From Marinihelvus fidelis (lineage in GTDB: Bacteria > Pseudomonadota > Gammaproteobacteria > Xanthomonadales > SZUA-36): 62,852 bases of DNA. This document shows, one piece after another, positions 25,298 to 35,007 of this stretch. Each line of letters starts with the position of its first letter. The stretch's first letter is position 1. The translations under genes were made by a program, and so were the position numbers. The DNA lies in NCBI RefSeq assembly GCF_008725655.1, contig NZ_VYXP01000012.1:1-62852 (forward strand), given 5' to 3'. The notes under the pieces are model-generated. The model was not told the DNA's origin, ran no database searches, and was given only the letters and a program-made list of their open reading frames with translations.

Positions 25298-28069
25298 ATG
25301 CTGAATGCCCTGACAACCAAGATTTTCGGTAGCCGCAACGACCGCGTGGTCAAGAAGCTCGGCAAGGCCGTCGATGCCATCAACGAACTCGAGCCCGCCA
25401 TGCAGGCGCTCAGCGACGACGAGCTGCTGGCCAAAACCGCCGAATTCCGTGAACGCGCGGACAAGGGCGAGTCCCTGGACCAGCTGCTGCCTGAAGCCTT
25501 CGCCGCCGTTCGCGAGGCCAGCGTGCGCACGCTGGGCCTGCGTCATTACGACGTGCAGATGATCGGCGGCATGGTGCTGCACGACGGCAAGATCGCCGAG
25601 ATGAAGACCGGCGAGGGTAAGACCCTGATGGCCACGCTGGCGGCCTACCTGAACACCCTGGCGGGCGGCAGCGTGCATGTCGTCACCGTGAACGACTACC
25701 TGGCGCGCCGCGATGCCGAGTGGATGCGCCCGGTGTACGGCGCCCTGGGCATTACCGTGGGCGTGGCCGTGCCCGGCATGCAGCCGGCGGAGAAGAAAGA
25801 GTCCTACGCCTGCGACATCGTCTACGCCACCAACAACGAGCTGGGCTTTGACTACCTGCGCGACAACATGGCGTTTTCGGGCGAGCAGCGCGCCCAGCGC
25901 GACCGCAGTTTCGCCATTGTCGACGAGGTCGACTCCATCCTGATCGACGAGGCCCGTACCCCGCTGATCATTTCCGGCCCCACCGAAGACGCCCCACAGC
26001 TGTACGTGCGCATCGACAAGCTGATTCCGCACCTGCAGCGCGGCGAGATGCCGGACGACCCGGAGCAGGCGCCCACCGGCGACTTCACCGTGGACGAGAA
26101 GCAGAAGCAGGTCTACCTGACGGAAGAGGGCATGGCCCACGTCGAAGACCTGATGGTGAAGGAAGGCCTGCTGGGCGAAGAGGACAGCCTGTACCAGTCC
26201 AACAACCTGTCCCTGGTGCACCACCTGAATGCCGGCCTGCGAGCGCATCACCTGTATCAGCGCGATGTCGATTACATCGTGAAAGACAACGAGGTGGTGA
26301 TCGTCGACGAGTTCACCGGCCGCACCCTGGCCGGTCGTCGCTGGTCCGAGGGCCTGCACCAGGCCGTGGAAGCGAAGGAGGGCGTGCCCATCCAGCGCGA
26401 GAACCAGACGCTGGCCAGCATCACCTTCCAGAACTACTTCCGCCTGTACAACAAGCTGGCCGGCATGACCGGTACGGCCGACACCGAGGCCTACGAATTC
26501 CAGACCATCTACGGCCTGGAAGTGGTGGTGATCCCCACGCACCGCCCCATGGTGCGCGATGACCGCGACGACCTGGTGTTCCTGAAGGCGGCAAACAAGT
26601 ACGACGCCATTGTCGACGACATCCGCGAGTGCATGGAACGCGGCCAGCCGGTCCTGGTGGGCACCACGTCCATCGAGACCAGCGAGCTGATCGGCAACAA
26701 GCTGCGCAAGCTGAAGATTCCGCACGAGGTGCTGAACGCCAAGCAGCACGAGCGCGAGGCGCACATCGTCGCCCAGGCCGGTGCGCCGGGCTCCGTGACC
26801 ATCGCCACCAACATGGCCGGCCGCGGCACGGACATCGTGCTGGGCGGCAGCCTGGAAGCCGCGCTGGAAGCGCTGGGCGAAGACGCCAGCGAGATGGCCA
26901 GGGCCGCGGCGAAGGAAAAATGGCAGAAGCTGCACGACCAGGTGCTGGAGGCCGGCGGCCTGCACATCATCGGTACCGAGCGGCACGAGTCCCGCCGTAT
27001 CGACAACCAGCTCCGCGGCCGCTCCGGCCGCCAGGGCGACCCGGGCTCGTCGCGCTTCTACCTGTCGCTGGAAGACAACCTGATGCGTATTTTCGCGTCA
27101 GACCGCATGGCCAACATGATGCAGCGCTTCGGCATGAAGGAAGACGAGGCCATCGAGGCCGGCATGCTGAACCGCGCCATCGAGAACGCCCAGCGCAAGG
27201 TCGAGGCCCACAACTTCGACATCCGCAAGCACCTGCTCGAATACGACGACGTGGCTAACGAGCAGCGCAAGGTGGTCTACGGCCAGCGCCAGGACCTGAT
27301 GGAGCTGGATGACATTCACGAGACCATCGTCGAGTTCCGCAACGACGTGTTCGACGACATCATCGACCGCTTCGTGCCGCCCGGCAGCATCGACGAGCAG
27401 TGGGACCTGGCCGGCCTGGAGCAGGCCCTGGACGGCGAGTTCGGCATCCACGTGCCGCTGACGCGCTGGGAAGAGGCCGGCGAGCTCTCAAGCGAGGAAT
27501 CCATCCGCAGCCGCACCCACCAGGTGGTCAACAACCACTTCGAGGCCCGCGAAGCGCAGACCGGTTCCGAGGTCATGCGTCATTTCGAGAAGGCGCTGAT
27601 GCTGAACGTGCTCGACCAGCAGTGGAAGGACCACCTGGCCAGCATGGATTACCTGCGCCAGGGCATCCACCTGCGCGGCTACGCCCAGAAGCAGCCCATG
27701 CAGGAATACAAGCGCGAAGCCTTCGAGATGTTCAGCGGCCTGATGAACAGCGTGCAGCACGATGTGATGCGCCTGCTGGCCCGGGTGCAGATCCGCGCCG
27801 AGGAAGACGTGGAAGCCGTGGACGCCCAGCGCCGCGCGCCCGCCGAGGGCGTGCAGTACCGCCACGACGAGGCCGGCGGCCTGCCAACCCCGGAACCTGC
27901 AGAGCCCGCAGGCGGCCCCGGCGGCGCCCAGGGCGGCATGCCGTCCAGCGGCCAGCCGCCCCGCCAGGAGCAGCCGGTGGTGCGCGAAGGCAAGAAGGTC
28001 GGCCGCAACGAGCCGTGCCCCTGTGGCTCAGGGCGCAAGTACAAGCAGTGTCACGGGCGGTTGAGCTAA
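25298..28069 (+). CDS. secA: Preprotein translocase ATPase SecA
   Basis: A 923-aa motor ATPase that pushes preproteins through SecYEG. Walker A is GEGKT with Lys108, the same number as in E. coli; the DEAD-like box is in [21 protein letters not shown]. The preprotein cross-linking domain, helical scaffold and second nucleotide-binding domain ([38 protein letters not shown]) follow. The proline-rich tail ends in a zinc-binding [14 protein letters not shown] motif, which binds SecB. Length is full. secM is not present; upstream are the PIN/RHH pair and dciA. Confidence 0.97.
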   Translation: MLNALTTKIFGSRNDRVVKKLGKAVDAINELEPAMQALSDDELLAKTAEFRERADKGESLDQLLPEAFAAVREASVRTLGLRHYDVQMIGGMVLHDGKIAEMKTGEGKTLMATLAAYLNTLAGGSVHVVTVNDYLARRDAEWMRPVYGALGITVGVAVPGMQPAEKKESYACDIVYATNNELGFDYLRDNMAFSGEQRAQRDRSFAIVDEVDSILIDEARTPLIISGPTEDAPQLYVRIDKLIPHLQRGEMPDDPEQAPTGDFTVDEKQKQVYLTEEGMAHVEDLMVKEGLLGEEDSLYQSNNLSLVHHLNAGLRAHHLYQRDVDYIVKDNEVVIVDEFTGRTLAGRRWSEGLHQAVEAKEGVPIQRENQTLASITFQNYFRLYNKLAGMTGTADTEAYEFQTIYGLEVVVIPTHRPMVRDDRDDLVFLKAANKYDAIVDDIRECMERGQPVLVGTTSIETSELIGNKLRKLKIPHEVLNAKQHEREAHIVAQAGAPGSVTIATNMAGRGTDIVLGGSLEAALEALGEDASEMARAAAKEKWQKLHDQVLEAGGLHIIGTERHESRRIDNQLRGRSGRQGDPGSSRFYLSLEDNLMRIFASDRMANMMQRFGMKEDEAIEAGMLNRAIENAQRKVEAHNFDIRKHLLEYDDVANEQRKVVYGQRQDLMELDDIHETIVEFRNDVFDDIIDRFVPPGSIDEQWDLAGLEQALDGEFGIHVPLTRWEEAGELSSEESIRSRTHQVVNNHFEAREAQTGSEVMRHFEKALMLNVLDQQWKDHLASMDYLRQGIHLRGYAQKQPMQEYKREAFEMFSGLMNSVQHDVMRLLARVQIRAEEDVEAVDAQRRAPAEGVQYRHDEAGGLPTPEPAEPAGGPGGAQGGMPSSGQPPRQEQPVVREGKKVGRNEPCPCGSGRKYKQCHGRLS

Positions 28070-28126
28070 GTTAGTCCAGGCGGGGTGTTTTGGGCACACC
28101 GTGCTGAGAGTGCACGCCGATACTGA

Positions 28127-28333
28127 TTACGGCGATTTACTCAGCATCTCATCGAACAGATCATCGTCAGGTGTGAGTGGCTTAGATACGGCGCCAACTG
28201 AATTGGGCTGAAAACTCTCGGAATGCAGTTCACCCTGATCGCGTTCAGCTTTATCCAGGAAATCGTCTGGCACCGGCGGTGCCTCTTTAGCAAAGGTGCG
28301 CCAGCACGGTCGTTGAATCTTCTGTTTTCTCAT
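28127..28333 (-). CDS. Small hypothetical protein downstream of a VapC-like gene
   Basis: A 68-aa hydrophilic, acidic-tailed protein with no recognisable domain. AGGG lies about 5 nt before the ATG. It follows the AbrB-VapC pair on the same strand after a 74-bp gap. The C-terminus (TPDDDLFDEMLSKSP) is acidic. It might be a third gene of the toxin-antitoxin module or an unrelated remnant; its function is not known. Confidence 0.4.
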   Translation of the reverse strand: MRKQKIQRPCWRTFAKEAPPVPDDFLDKAERDQGELHSESFQPNSVGAVSKPLTPDDDLFDEMLSKSP

Positions 28334-28407
28334 AGCACCCTAATAATAGACCCCGATCTCGGTGATGTCGTAAGAAAACGGCACTGATGTATATCAGCGG
28401 AAGGCGA

Positions 28408-28824
28408 CTACCGCGGAATCATCACCGGCGGCGACAGGTTAAGCCGCCGAGCCCTCCTGGCGAACCGCCGGTCGTCGAAGGTCGCCATGGTCTCGCAGCC
28501 GGCGTATCCCGCGTGATGTAGAGCGTCGGCAAAATCCAGCCCGGCCTGGTAGCCGTCCAGGGCGCGCTCAACGGCGGTGCGGCCCTCGACAATGATATGC
28601 GGCAGTGACAGCAGGTGGCCGAACACACGGCTGATTTCCCCTGGTTTGAACTGGTAGTACCCGCGCAGGACCCACTCCAGCTCCAGCAAAACGGTGACGG
28701 CTACGGAAAGTTCGCGCCCGGATTCCATCAACGACCGTGCGGCGTGGCGCTGCCGGTCAGTGGCCGGGTCCGGCCGGTCCTCTACGTAGTAGCGGGCCAG
28801 AACGTTGGTATCCAGGCCGATCAC
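28408..28824 (-). CDS. VapC-type PIN-domain toxin
   Basis: A 138-aa PIN-domain ribonuclease of the VapC class. The conserved acidic residues are visible: Asp in MIGLDTNVLARYYV, Glu in LLELEWVLRG, Asp in GLDFADALHHAG, and the terminal pair in MATFDDRRFARRA. VapC toxins cleave tRNA or rRNA when released from their antitoxin. The ATG overlaps the last codons of the AbrB-type antitoxin gene (4 bp), a normal antitoxin-first module. The specific target cannot be told from the sequence. Confidence 0.85.
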   Translation of the reverse strand: MIGLDTNVLARYYVEDRPDPATDRQRHAARSLMESGRELSVAVTVLLELEWVLRGYYQFKPGEISRVFGHLLSLPHIIVEGRTAVERALDGYQAGLDFADALHHAGYAGCETMATFDDRRFARRARRLNLSPPVMIPR

Positions 28825-29078
28825 GTTGCCGGGTCATCCGTCGCCAGCGCCGCCACGTCAAAGTCGACCGGCACAGCGCTAACCTGGCTGCTCTTGAGCA
28901 GGCCAAAGCCGCTATCCACCGGAACCGCTGGCGCCCGCGCGAGCGACAGTTCGACGCGGCCATCCACCAGCCTGAACGTCACCCGGCTGCCAGCGCGTAT
29001 GCCCAGCGCCTGGCGAATGTGCTTCGGAATCGTCACCTGGCCTTTCTGCGTCACCGAGAATTCGTCCATCGAGATCAT
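28821..29078 (-). CDS. AbrB/SpoVT-type antitoxin
   Basis: An 85-aa protein with an N-terminal swapped-hairpin AbrB domain (FSVTQKGQVTIPKHIRQALGIRAGSRVTFRLVDGRVEL split across about residues 6-42), the DNA-binding fold common to VapB and MazE antitoxins. The tail from about 45 would bind VapC. I place the start at ATG 29078; ATG 29069 or ATG 29111 are alternatives, since no strong ribosome binding site decides it. It overlaps vapC by 4 bp. Confidence 0.8.
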   Translation of the reverse strand: MISMDEFSVTQKGQVTIPKHIRQALGIRAGSRVTFRLVDGRVELSLARAPAVPVDSGFGLLKSSQVSAVPVDFDVAALATDDPAT

Positions 29079-29084
29079 AAAAGT

Positions 29085-29097
29085 ATTACCAAGTAAT
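29085..29097. promoter_or_regulatory. Palindrome at the AbrB/VapC promoter, likely operator
   Basis: ATTAC-CAA-GTAAT is a perfect 5-bp inverted repeat 7 bp upstream of the antitoxin start. AbrB-type antitoxins usually repress their own promoter through such a palindrome, so this is a plausible operator. Confidence 0.5.
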
Positions 29098-29210
29098 GAT
29101 TTTATCGTCACGGCCGGGATTCTTCAATCGGTCCAATGTCTCGAGCATGCCAATCATGGACAGACAGCGCGTTAGCTTCCTTCTGAAATGGATGTAGGAT
29201 TTTGGCTAAA

Positions 29211-29240
29211 AGAAAAGGCCGCCCGAAGGCGGCCTTTCCA
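29211..29240 (-). terminator. Rho-independent terminator of the subtilase gene
   Basis: AAAAGGCCGCC, CGAA, GGCGGCCTTT forms a 7-bp GC stem with a tetraloop and a T-run on the minus strand, about 25 nt after the subtilase stop codon. It may be bidirectional. Confidence 0.8.
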
Positions 29241-29263
29241 TCCTCACGTTAAGGAACGTGCGA

Positions 29264-31582
29264 TTACAGCGCGTTGCCGTCCTGGTCCCAGGCGTGCAGC
29301 TGGTACTTGCTGCGCGGCCCGCCATGAACACCCCAGACGGTAAAGCCGTCGACGTAGACTTCCCAGATGCCGGGCTCCGGTGCCACCAGCGTGGCCCGCT
29401 CCGGGCTGGCGAAGGTTGCGCCGTCAAAGTTGAAGCCGTAGACCGCGTTCCACAGCACCAGGTCCAGGTCGTCGGTGGGGAATGAGCCCCAGTCGTTGTT
29501 CCAGCTGAGCTCGAACGTGGCCGAACCCAGGCCGGCCGGAATGTTCACCAGGTAACCGTCGAAGCCACCGTGCGCGACCTTGCCACCGGCCAGCTTGGGC
29601 CCGCCGGAACCGCGCACCTCGGTGATCTCCACGTCCACCGAAATGGTGCCCGCGTTGGTCCAGTCACCCATGATGCCGACACGGACAATGCCCGACTGCG
29701 GGTTGTCCACGGTCAGCACGGTGTCGGCGTTGATGAAACCGCTGGCGATCACGGCCTCGTCAGAGGTGATGGCGTCCTGCACGTGTACGAACAGGTCGTC
29801 GCCGAACAGTTGGTTCTGCTGCCCCGGCGGCAGGGCCGGCGACAGGTTGCTCAGCGAGATGCTGAACTGCTCGGTGTTCTTGTGCGAGGCCAGGAAGATA
29901 TGCCCCACCTGGCCCGGCGCCAGGTCTTCCAGCGTGACGGTGTATGAACCACCATTGCCGATGGAAATGACCTCGAAGCCCAGGGCCTCGATATTGTCGG
30001 TCACCGAGGCGCCCGCCGCGCCCGTGGGCAGGCCGGCCGGCACGCTGTCAGTGGCCAGCATGGTGTAGGCCGCCGGAATGTCGATAAAGCCGTTGCCCTG
30101 GTCGATGGGACCGGAGTTGTCACCCAGCAGGTTGGGGTTGGCGCTGTAGACCAGCGCATTGCGCACTTCCTCGCCAGTGGCGTCCGGGAACGCCGCGTGC
30201 AGCAGCGCCGAAGCACCCGCGATCTGCGGCGCCGAGAACGACGTGCCGGAACCGATCAGGCAGCAACCGCCATTGGCGCCACCCATCCAGATGGAGTCGC
30301 CATTGGCCACGGCATCCGTGCTGATGCGGCCGTCAGCAGAAGGCCCGCGCGAGCTGAACGTGGCCGTCTGCGTATGCTCGGACGCGCGGTACAGCGTGCC
30401 AAAGCCATTGGCCAGGAACAGGTCCACGTAGATGCGCTCATGCGCCGCCGTGCTCGCCGCACCCGCCGTCAGGCTGCCACGGCCGGTACCGGCACTGCCG
30501 CCGGTCATGGCCGAGTGGCCCTCGTTGCCCGCGGAGTTCACCAGCGTAATGCCGGCATCCACCATGGCCTCGGTCAACAGGTCATCGAAATCCTGCGTAG
30601 CAAACAGCGTCGCACCACCCAGGCTCATGTTCACCGTGGTGATATTCAGCGAGTCGTAAACAAACGGGTCTTCCGGCGCGCCGGAACCAGACACCGGCAC
30701 ACTGGGCATGCCCGCATCGAAGTTGAGCTTAAGATCGATGGCCCGCTCCATGGCCGCCACCACGTCAGACGTGGGCGCACCGCCACCAAACGCGCTGAAC
30801 ACCTTCAGGGCGTACAGGTGAGAGCAGGGCGCCACACCAATCATCGGCATCAGCTGCGTCGCGCCGTTGGGGATAATCGACCCCGGCGCATGCGTGGAAA
30901 TCACCTGGGGCACGATATGCCCCGTCGGCCAGCTGTACAGCGCATTGGCCGCGATAACGGTACCCACCTCGCTGCCATGGTTGCCATTCAAAGGGCTGGT
31001 CGCCGAAGGCTCGGTCGGATCCGCACCACCAATCCAGGTCTCACCACCCAGCAGCGTTGGCTCCGCCGACTGGCACCCGCCACGCAGGAACGACCCATGC
31101 GCCACGGTGCCCGAATCGATAATGGCCGTAATGGCCCCATCACCCATGAACCCGGCCCCAAACATCACGTCCGCGCCCATCATCGGCAAATTGAACAGCA
31201 AATCCTCCGGCAGGTTTTCACCGCCCGCACTCACCGACGCCACGGCCGCACCCGCCAACTTCCCGGCCATATCACCTTCCAGCGACGCCTCGCGAACCGC
31301 CGCCGGCGCATCCACGATCACATCCTTCATCAAAACCGAAACCCCGGAAGCCCGGCTCAACGCCCCCCGCTTCGCCCCCGGCACCGTGGCCGCAATCGCG
31401 TCCACGTACTTAAACTCACGCGTCACCGTCCCCCCGGCCTTCCGCACCGCCTTGACCGCCTTCGAACAGTTCCCATCACACTGGATCAGAACCGCCTCAC
31501 CCCCACTCACCGCCGCCTGCACACTGCCAGACACCGCAAGCAACACCAACAACCCGCCAATAACCGGACTGGAACGTTTCAT
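29264..31582 (-). CDS. Secreted subtilisin-like serine protease (S8 family)
   Basis: A 772-aa protein with a signal peptide (about residues 1-23), an N-terminal propeptide-like region to about 130, and an S8 catalytic domain carrying the triad Asp156 (AIIDSGT), His202 (NGNHGSEVGT) and Ser448 (SGTSFSAP), with the oxyanion Asn353 (NSAGNEG). The C-terminal 270 residues include a beta-rich pre-peptidase-type domain (DNIEALGFEVISIGNGGSYTV) and a closing domain, with no obvious anchor. It is probably exported and self-processed. ATG 31582 gives a clean signal peptide; the extra 16 residues upstream do not belong to it. It stands alone with its own terminator, at the edge of the AT-richer glycan region. 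Confidence 0.88.
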   Translation of the reverse strand: MKRSSPVIGGLLVLLAVSGSVQAAVSGGEAVLIQCDGNCSKAVKAVRKAGGTVTREFKYVDAIAATVPGAKRGALSRASGVSVLMKDVIVDAPAAVREASLEGDMAGKLAGAAVASVSAGGENLPEDLLFNLPMMGADVMFGAGFMGDGAITAIIDSGTVAHGSFLRGGCQSAEPTLLGGETWIGGADPTEPSATSPLNGNHGSEVGTVIAANALYSWPTGHIVPQVISTHAPGSIIPNGATQLMPMIGVAPCSHLYALKVFSAFGGGAPTSDVVAAMERAIDLKLNFDAGMPSVPVSGSGAPEDPFVYDSLNITTVNMSLGGATLFATQDFDDLLTEAMVDAGITLVNSAGNEGHSAMTGGSAGTGRGSLTAGAASTAAHERIYVDLFLANGFGTLYRASEHTQTATFSSRGPSADGRISTDAVANGDSIWMGGANGGCCLIGSGTSFSAPQIAGASALLHAAFPDATGEEVRNALVYSANPNLLGDNSGPIDQGNGFIDIPAAYTMLATDSVPAGLPTGAAGASVTDNIEALGFEVISIGNGGSYTVTLEDLAPGQVGHIFLASHKNTEQFSISLSNLSPALPPGQQNQLFGDDLFVHVQDAITSDEAVIASGFINADTVLTVDNPQSGIVRVGIMGDWTNAGTISVDVEITEVRGSGGPKLAGGKVAHGGFDGYLVNIPAGLGSATFELSWNNDWGSFPTDDLDLVLWNAVYGFNFDGATFASPERATLVAPEPGIWEVYVDGFTVWGVHGGPRSKYQLHAWDQDGNAL

Positions 31583-32070
31583 AAATAAAAGACTCCCCAA
31601 GATAAGGGGCCGCCGACAAGCACGACCCAAGTGAATTGCCTAAGCAACCACGGCCGCCCCGTCAAAATGCGGGAGGACCGCACTGCTGGTGCGGCACAGA
31701 TTACATGTAGGGGGGATGCATTTACAAATGGTGATTAAAAAGCGAATGTTTCGGCTGTGATTCCTGATGTAGGTACCACGAAAATTGAAAACGTAAGGCT
31801 CCAGGAAATTTTTTTCGTTGGGAGTTTGATTAGGCTTCAATTGGATTTTAAATGTTCAGGCAAGTAGCCGATTTCGTTAACTCTAAGCTTGATTGGTTGG
31901 TAGAGGTCTTCACTCTTGTTCGCGATGGATTGAATAAAAATGAACAAACAATGAGGTCTACCAACTTGCGATCGATAACACCAAAAATCCTCCATCGTTG
32001 CAAACTCCAAAAAATCGCTTTTCTCTCAGAAGCCTGATGGATTTATGGGGTTGTTTCTTGAGTCGCTAAT
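31583..32070. other. Non-coding composition boundary
   Basis: About 490 bp without a supportable gene. The sequence changes from GC-rich to visibly AT-rich near 31.69 kb. Short frames here lack ribosome binding sites and family features. No direct repeats, integrase or tRNA end were seen, so an insertion mechanism is not evident. Confidence 0.6.
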
Positions 32071-33207
32071 TCAATCTGTTGTGATTGATTCCCAGCGTTT
32101 ATGTTTGGCAGAACGTGACATGGCTTCAAGCATAAATAACCCTTCAAGCGCAGTTTTTGGTCCGCTTACATAAGGTGATTTTTGAGTCCCATTTTTCAGA
32201 AAGCAGTCAAGCGCGTCAGCTATATCAACGTAATAGTTTGCAAATGCCTCAATAAAGCCAGCAGGATGGCCAGCTTTGAAGCGAGTGTAGCGATTCTCTG
32301 AAGACACAGCAGATTCTGGTGTTGCTCGATCGATAATTGAAATGTGTCCAAATCGATCACACACTCGCATTGTCTCAGGCTCCATTTGCAGCCACTCAGC
32401 AGATCCATGGGTGCCGAACAGCCTTATCCGCAGTCCATTTCTTTCACCTAGCGCAGCTTTCGACTGCCAGAACTGACAAACAAGTCCATTACTGTATCGT
32501 GCGATGCAGTTGACGTTATCTATCACCTCACTAAACGCTCCAAGACTTTCTTCTGCTGCAACCAACTCGATTGGTTTTGAATTGGTTAAAAACTTGACCA
32601 ATTGATGCAAATGGACACCAAGGTCGAGCGAAATTGTGGGAACACTACCATCGTTCAACCGCCAATCTTGAGGGGTAATGGCCTGGCCATCCAGAGTCCG
32701 TCGAATAAACCCTTCCTGAGGCATCTCAATGTGTATTTGAATAACTTCACCAAACTCGCCGGATGAAACTTTACTCTTCAACTCCCTTATCATGGGATAA
32801 CCACTGTAGTTGTAAGTCACAGCCAAATAGCTGCCAAATTTCTGGGTCGCAGCCAGAATTTCTCTGGCTTCTTTGCTGTTGGCTGCAAGTGCTTTTTCGC
32901 AGATCACGTTAAAGCCGCAGCTTAGCGCGTTCGTTACGATTTGAGCGTGTGTTGGAGTCGGTGTAAGGACGAGTAGAGCATCGACATGCCCTTGTTCTTT
33001 TTCGCAGAGGTCTATCCAGTCTTTATAACAACGGTCGGGTGAAACACCCCAGACTTCGGCAGTTCTTCGGTTTTCAGTCAAGTCAGTGCTGAAACATCCA
33101 GAAACAAACTTCCATCGATCATCCATCGTTGCAGCGATACGGTGAACATGTCCGACGGCCGAGTTCAATCCACCGCCTATTACCCCGAGCCTAAAAGGTT
33201 TTTCCAT
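32071..33207 (-). CDS. Gfo/Idh/MocA-family oxidoreductase
   Basis: A 378-aa NAD(P)-dependent oxidoreductase. The Rossmann loop is RLGVIGGGLNSAVGHVHR, and the family lysine motif appears as NVICEKALAANSKEA (EKA in place of EKP). The C-terminal domain has the DLGVHLHQLVKFL histidine segment. In glycan loci such enzymes oxidise or reduce sugar nucleotides (for example at C3). The ATG at 33207 is preceded by GAGG and overlaps the upstream glycosyltransferase by 17 bp; a start further up is less likely. It is the last gene of the minus-strand arm of the divergent glycan locus. Confidence 0.85.
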   Translation of the reverse strand: MEKPFRLGVIGGGLNSAVGHVHRIAATMDDRWKFVSGCFSTDLTENRRTAEVWGVSPDRCYKDWIDLCEKEQGHVDALLVLTPTPTHAQIVTNALSCGFNVICEKALAANSKEAREILAATQKFGSYLAVTYNYSGYPMIRELKSKVSSGEFGEVIQIHIEMPQEGFIRRTLDGQAITPQDWRLNDGSVPTISLDLGVHLHQLVKFLTNSKPIELVAAEESLGAFSEVIDNVNCIARYSNGLVCQFWQSKAALGERNGLRIRLFGTHGSAEWLQMEPETMRVCDRFGHISIIDRATPESAVSSENRYTRFKAGHPAGFIEAFANYYVDIADALDCFLKNGTQKSPYVSGPKTALEGLFMLEAMSRSAKHKRWESITTD

Positions 33208-34156
33208 CGTCCTCACTTCTTCCCTTTTCAAAAGTTGTTTCCTGGACTACATAAGCGGGTCTGCCCCTGGCGACATCGAAAACCTTCCCCACATACAAAC
33301 CTAACACCCCTACGATTGCCAACAACAACCCCCCAATGAAATATAGAGACACTATGACGCTCGCCCAGCCTGCTGGAGGTTTCTGAAGGAATAAGTACTG
33401 AGCAATTACGACTGCAGCGTAGATTGCTGATATTGCGGACATTGAAAATCCGCATGCAACAGCAAATTTAAGAGGACGGTTTGAGTATGAAATGACAGAG
33501 TCAAAGGCCAACGAGATCCGTTTTCGTAGTGAGTACGATGATTCACCAATTTCGCGATGATTATGCCCAACTTGTACATGGCTTCGCCGAAACCCTAAAT
33601 CGTGTAGCCGCCGCATGAACGGCATTTGCATTCGCGCATTATTTTGGGTTTCTTTGACAACTCGCCTTGAAAAAATTCCAAAGTTTGCTGTTTCTGGTTC
33701 ATGCTCTAGTCCGCAACCATGTTTGATGAACAAAAAGAACAGCCGTGACAACGTTTTCTTGGTTGCAGAATCGTTCCGTTCTTTACGTTTCCCGAAGACG
33801 ATATCAAATCCGTTCAATGCTTTGTTGTAGAGCTTGGGAATGTCCTCTGGTGGGTCCTGAAGGTCGCAGTCCATAACAACAACCCATTCACCTCGGCTGA
33901 GTTCTATGCCCGCAGTAATAGCCTCATGTTGTCCGAAGTTTTTTGAGAGATTCACTCCCTTTACACGCCGATCCCTACCAGAAAGCTTCTGAATCACTTC
34001 CCAAGCATTGTCCGGGCTCGCATCGTTCACCATTACGATTTCGAAGTCTTCAGTAATGGACGATAAAGATGTTCGAATTCGTTCGTAGAGTGTTACTAAG
34101 TCTAAACTGCGCCCATAAACGGGCGTAACTACGGATATGTGTACGCGTGCAGTCAT
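33191..34156 (-). CDS. GT2 glycosyltransferase with C-terminal membrane anchors (GtrB/ArnC-like)
   Basis: A 321-aa family-2 glycosyltransferase. The catalytic domain has VVTPVYGRS at the N-terminus and the metal-binding region in WVVVMDCDLQDPPEDIP. Two hydrophobic helices near residues 233-257 and 265-292 place it at the inner membrane, as in GtrB/DPM1-type enzymes that load a sugar on undecaprenyl phosphate. This makes a polyprenyl-phosphate-linked sugar donor the most likely product. The gene overlaps the oxidoreductase start. Confidence 0.88.
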   Translation of the reverse strand: MTARVHISVVTPVYGRSLDLVTLYERIRTSLSSITEDFEIVMVNDASPDNAWEVIQKLSGRDRRVKGVNLSKNFGQHEAITAGIELSRGEWVVVMDCDLQDPPEDIPKLYNKALNGFDIVFGKRKERNDSATKKTLSRLFFLFIKHGCGLEHEPETANFGIFSRRVVKETQNNARMQMPFMRRLHDLGFRRSHVQVGHNHREIGESSYSLRKRISLAFDSVISYSNRPLKFAVACGFSMSAISAIYAAVVIAQYLFLQKPPAGWASVIVSLYFIGGLLLAIVGVLGLYVGKVFDVARGRPAYVVQETTFEKGRSEDDGKTF

Positions 34157-34223
34157 GTTTTGACAATGTTCTCGAGGGGATAATAAAACGCAAAATCAGT
34201 TGTCGGGAAAATGTTCTGTTCAG

Positions 34224-34931
34224 CTAGCCCATGTCGGCTTTGGTCGAACTCCCAACGAATAAACTTTTAGCACTAGTGCCTGTCATGAACAATAAATCAA
34301 GAATGCTTACATGGTGTTCGAAAACATCACTTTTTTGTGAGTATGTTGGATAGTCACCATATTCAAACCATGATAGCCGTAACCCGGAGGACTCAAAAAG
34401 CTCTTGATTAAAGTAAGCCTGAGCTGAAGGGCCGGAAATGTACTCATCTGCACCTAGCTCTTTACAGATATAAATCAAGTTTTCCATTCGGTCATTTGGT
34501 AGATCGAATTGTTCAGCTCGAACAATGCGAGTGTTTATATCCAATACGCTGAAAACCCACCGCAGTAATGTCTCGTTAATATAAGTGAGGCGCCTTTCGT
34601 TCGAGAGTTCTTTGTACAGCGACTCAAGTTGATCCGAGTAGAGTTTGAATCCAGGTGAACTACAATAGCTTTGCGCAATGGTTTTCCAATGTTTGTTCGC
34701 CCATCGAGGGTCCGCAACAGTTGTCTCATTGATTCTTTGCTCCAATGAGGAATGACGTACAGGAATGGTTAACCAACTAGGGCGACGGTTAGTTATTACC
34801 TTGTTGCGGTTTCGCCAATCGTTCTTTGTAAACTGAACAACATCATAGATAACGAATACATCGGCCGATTTAATTAGATCGAAGTAGCCTTTCCACGGAA
34901 TATAGCTGGATTGAATGATGGCCGCCTTCAT
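34224..34931 (-). CDS. WbqC-family protein
   Basis: A 235-aa protein of the WbqC family, recognised by the N-terminus MKAAIIQSSYIPWKGYFDLI, DVVQFTKNDWRNRNKV, and the central ADEYISGPSAQAYFNQELF segment. WbqC proteins occur in O-antigen and flagellin-glycosylation clusters; their reaction is not firmly established, but they are often discussed as sugar-amine modifying enzymes. The gene lies between an ATP-grasp gene and a GT2 gene on the minus arm of the glycan locus. Confidence 0.85.
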   Translation of the reverse strand: MKAAIIQSSYIPWKGYFDLIKSADVFVIYDVVQFTKNDWRNRNKVITNRRPSWLTIPVRHSSLEQRINETTVADPRWANKHWKTIAQSYCSSPGFKLYSDQLESLYKELSNERRLTYINETLLRWVFSVLDINTRIVRAEQFDLPNDRMENLIYICKELGADEYISGPSAQAYFNQELFESSGLRLSWFEYGDYPTYSQKSDVFEHHVSILDLLFMTGTSAKSLFVGSSTKADMG

Positions 34932-35007
34932 TTTACGGGCTTCAAAAGTGCTGAAAGCATTGAGCTAAGAGCTAACGATTCGTCCGAAAAAGTTGTGCTA
35001 ATTGGTG

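Noticed and set aside
25274..26986. A 570-codon minus-strand frame
   Set aside because: Antisense to secA, with His/Gln/Val-rich shadow composition and no domain.
31852..32037. A 61-codon plus-strand frame in the AT-rich boundary
   Set aside because: No ribosome binding site, no recognisable motif, and AT-rich DNA gives such frames by chance.
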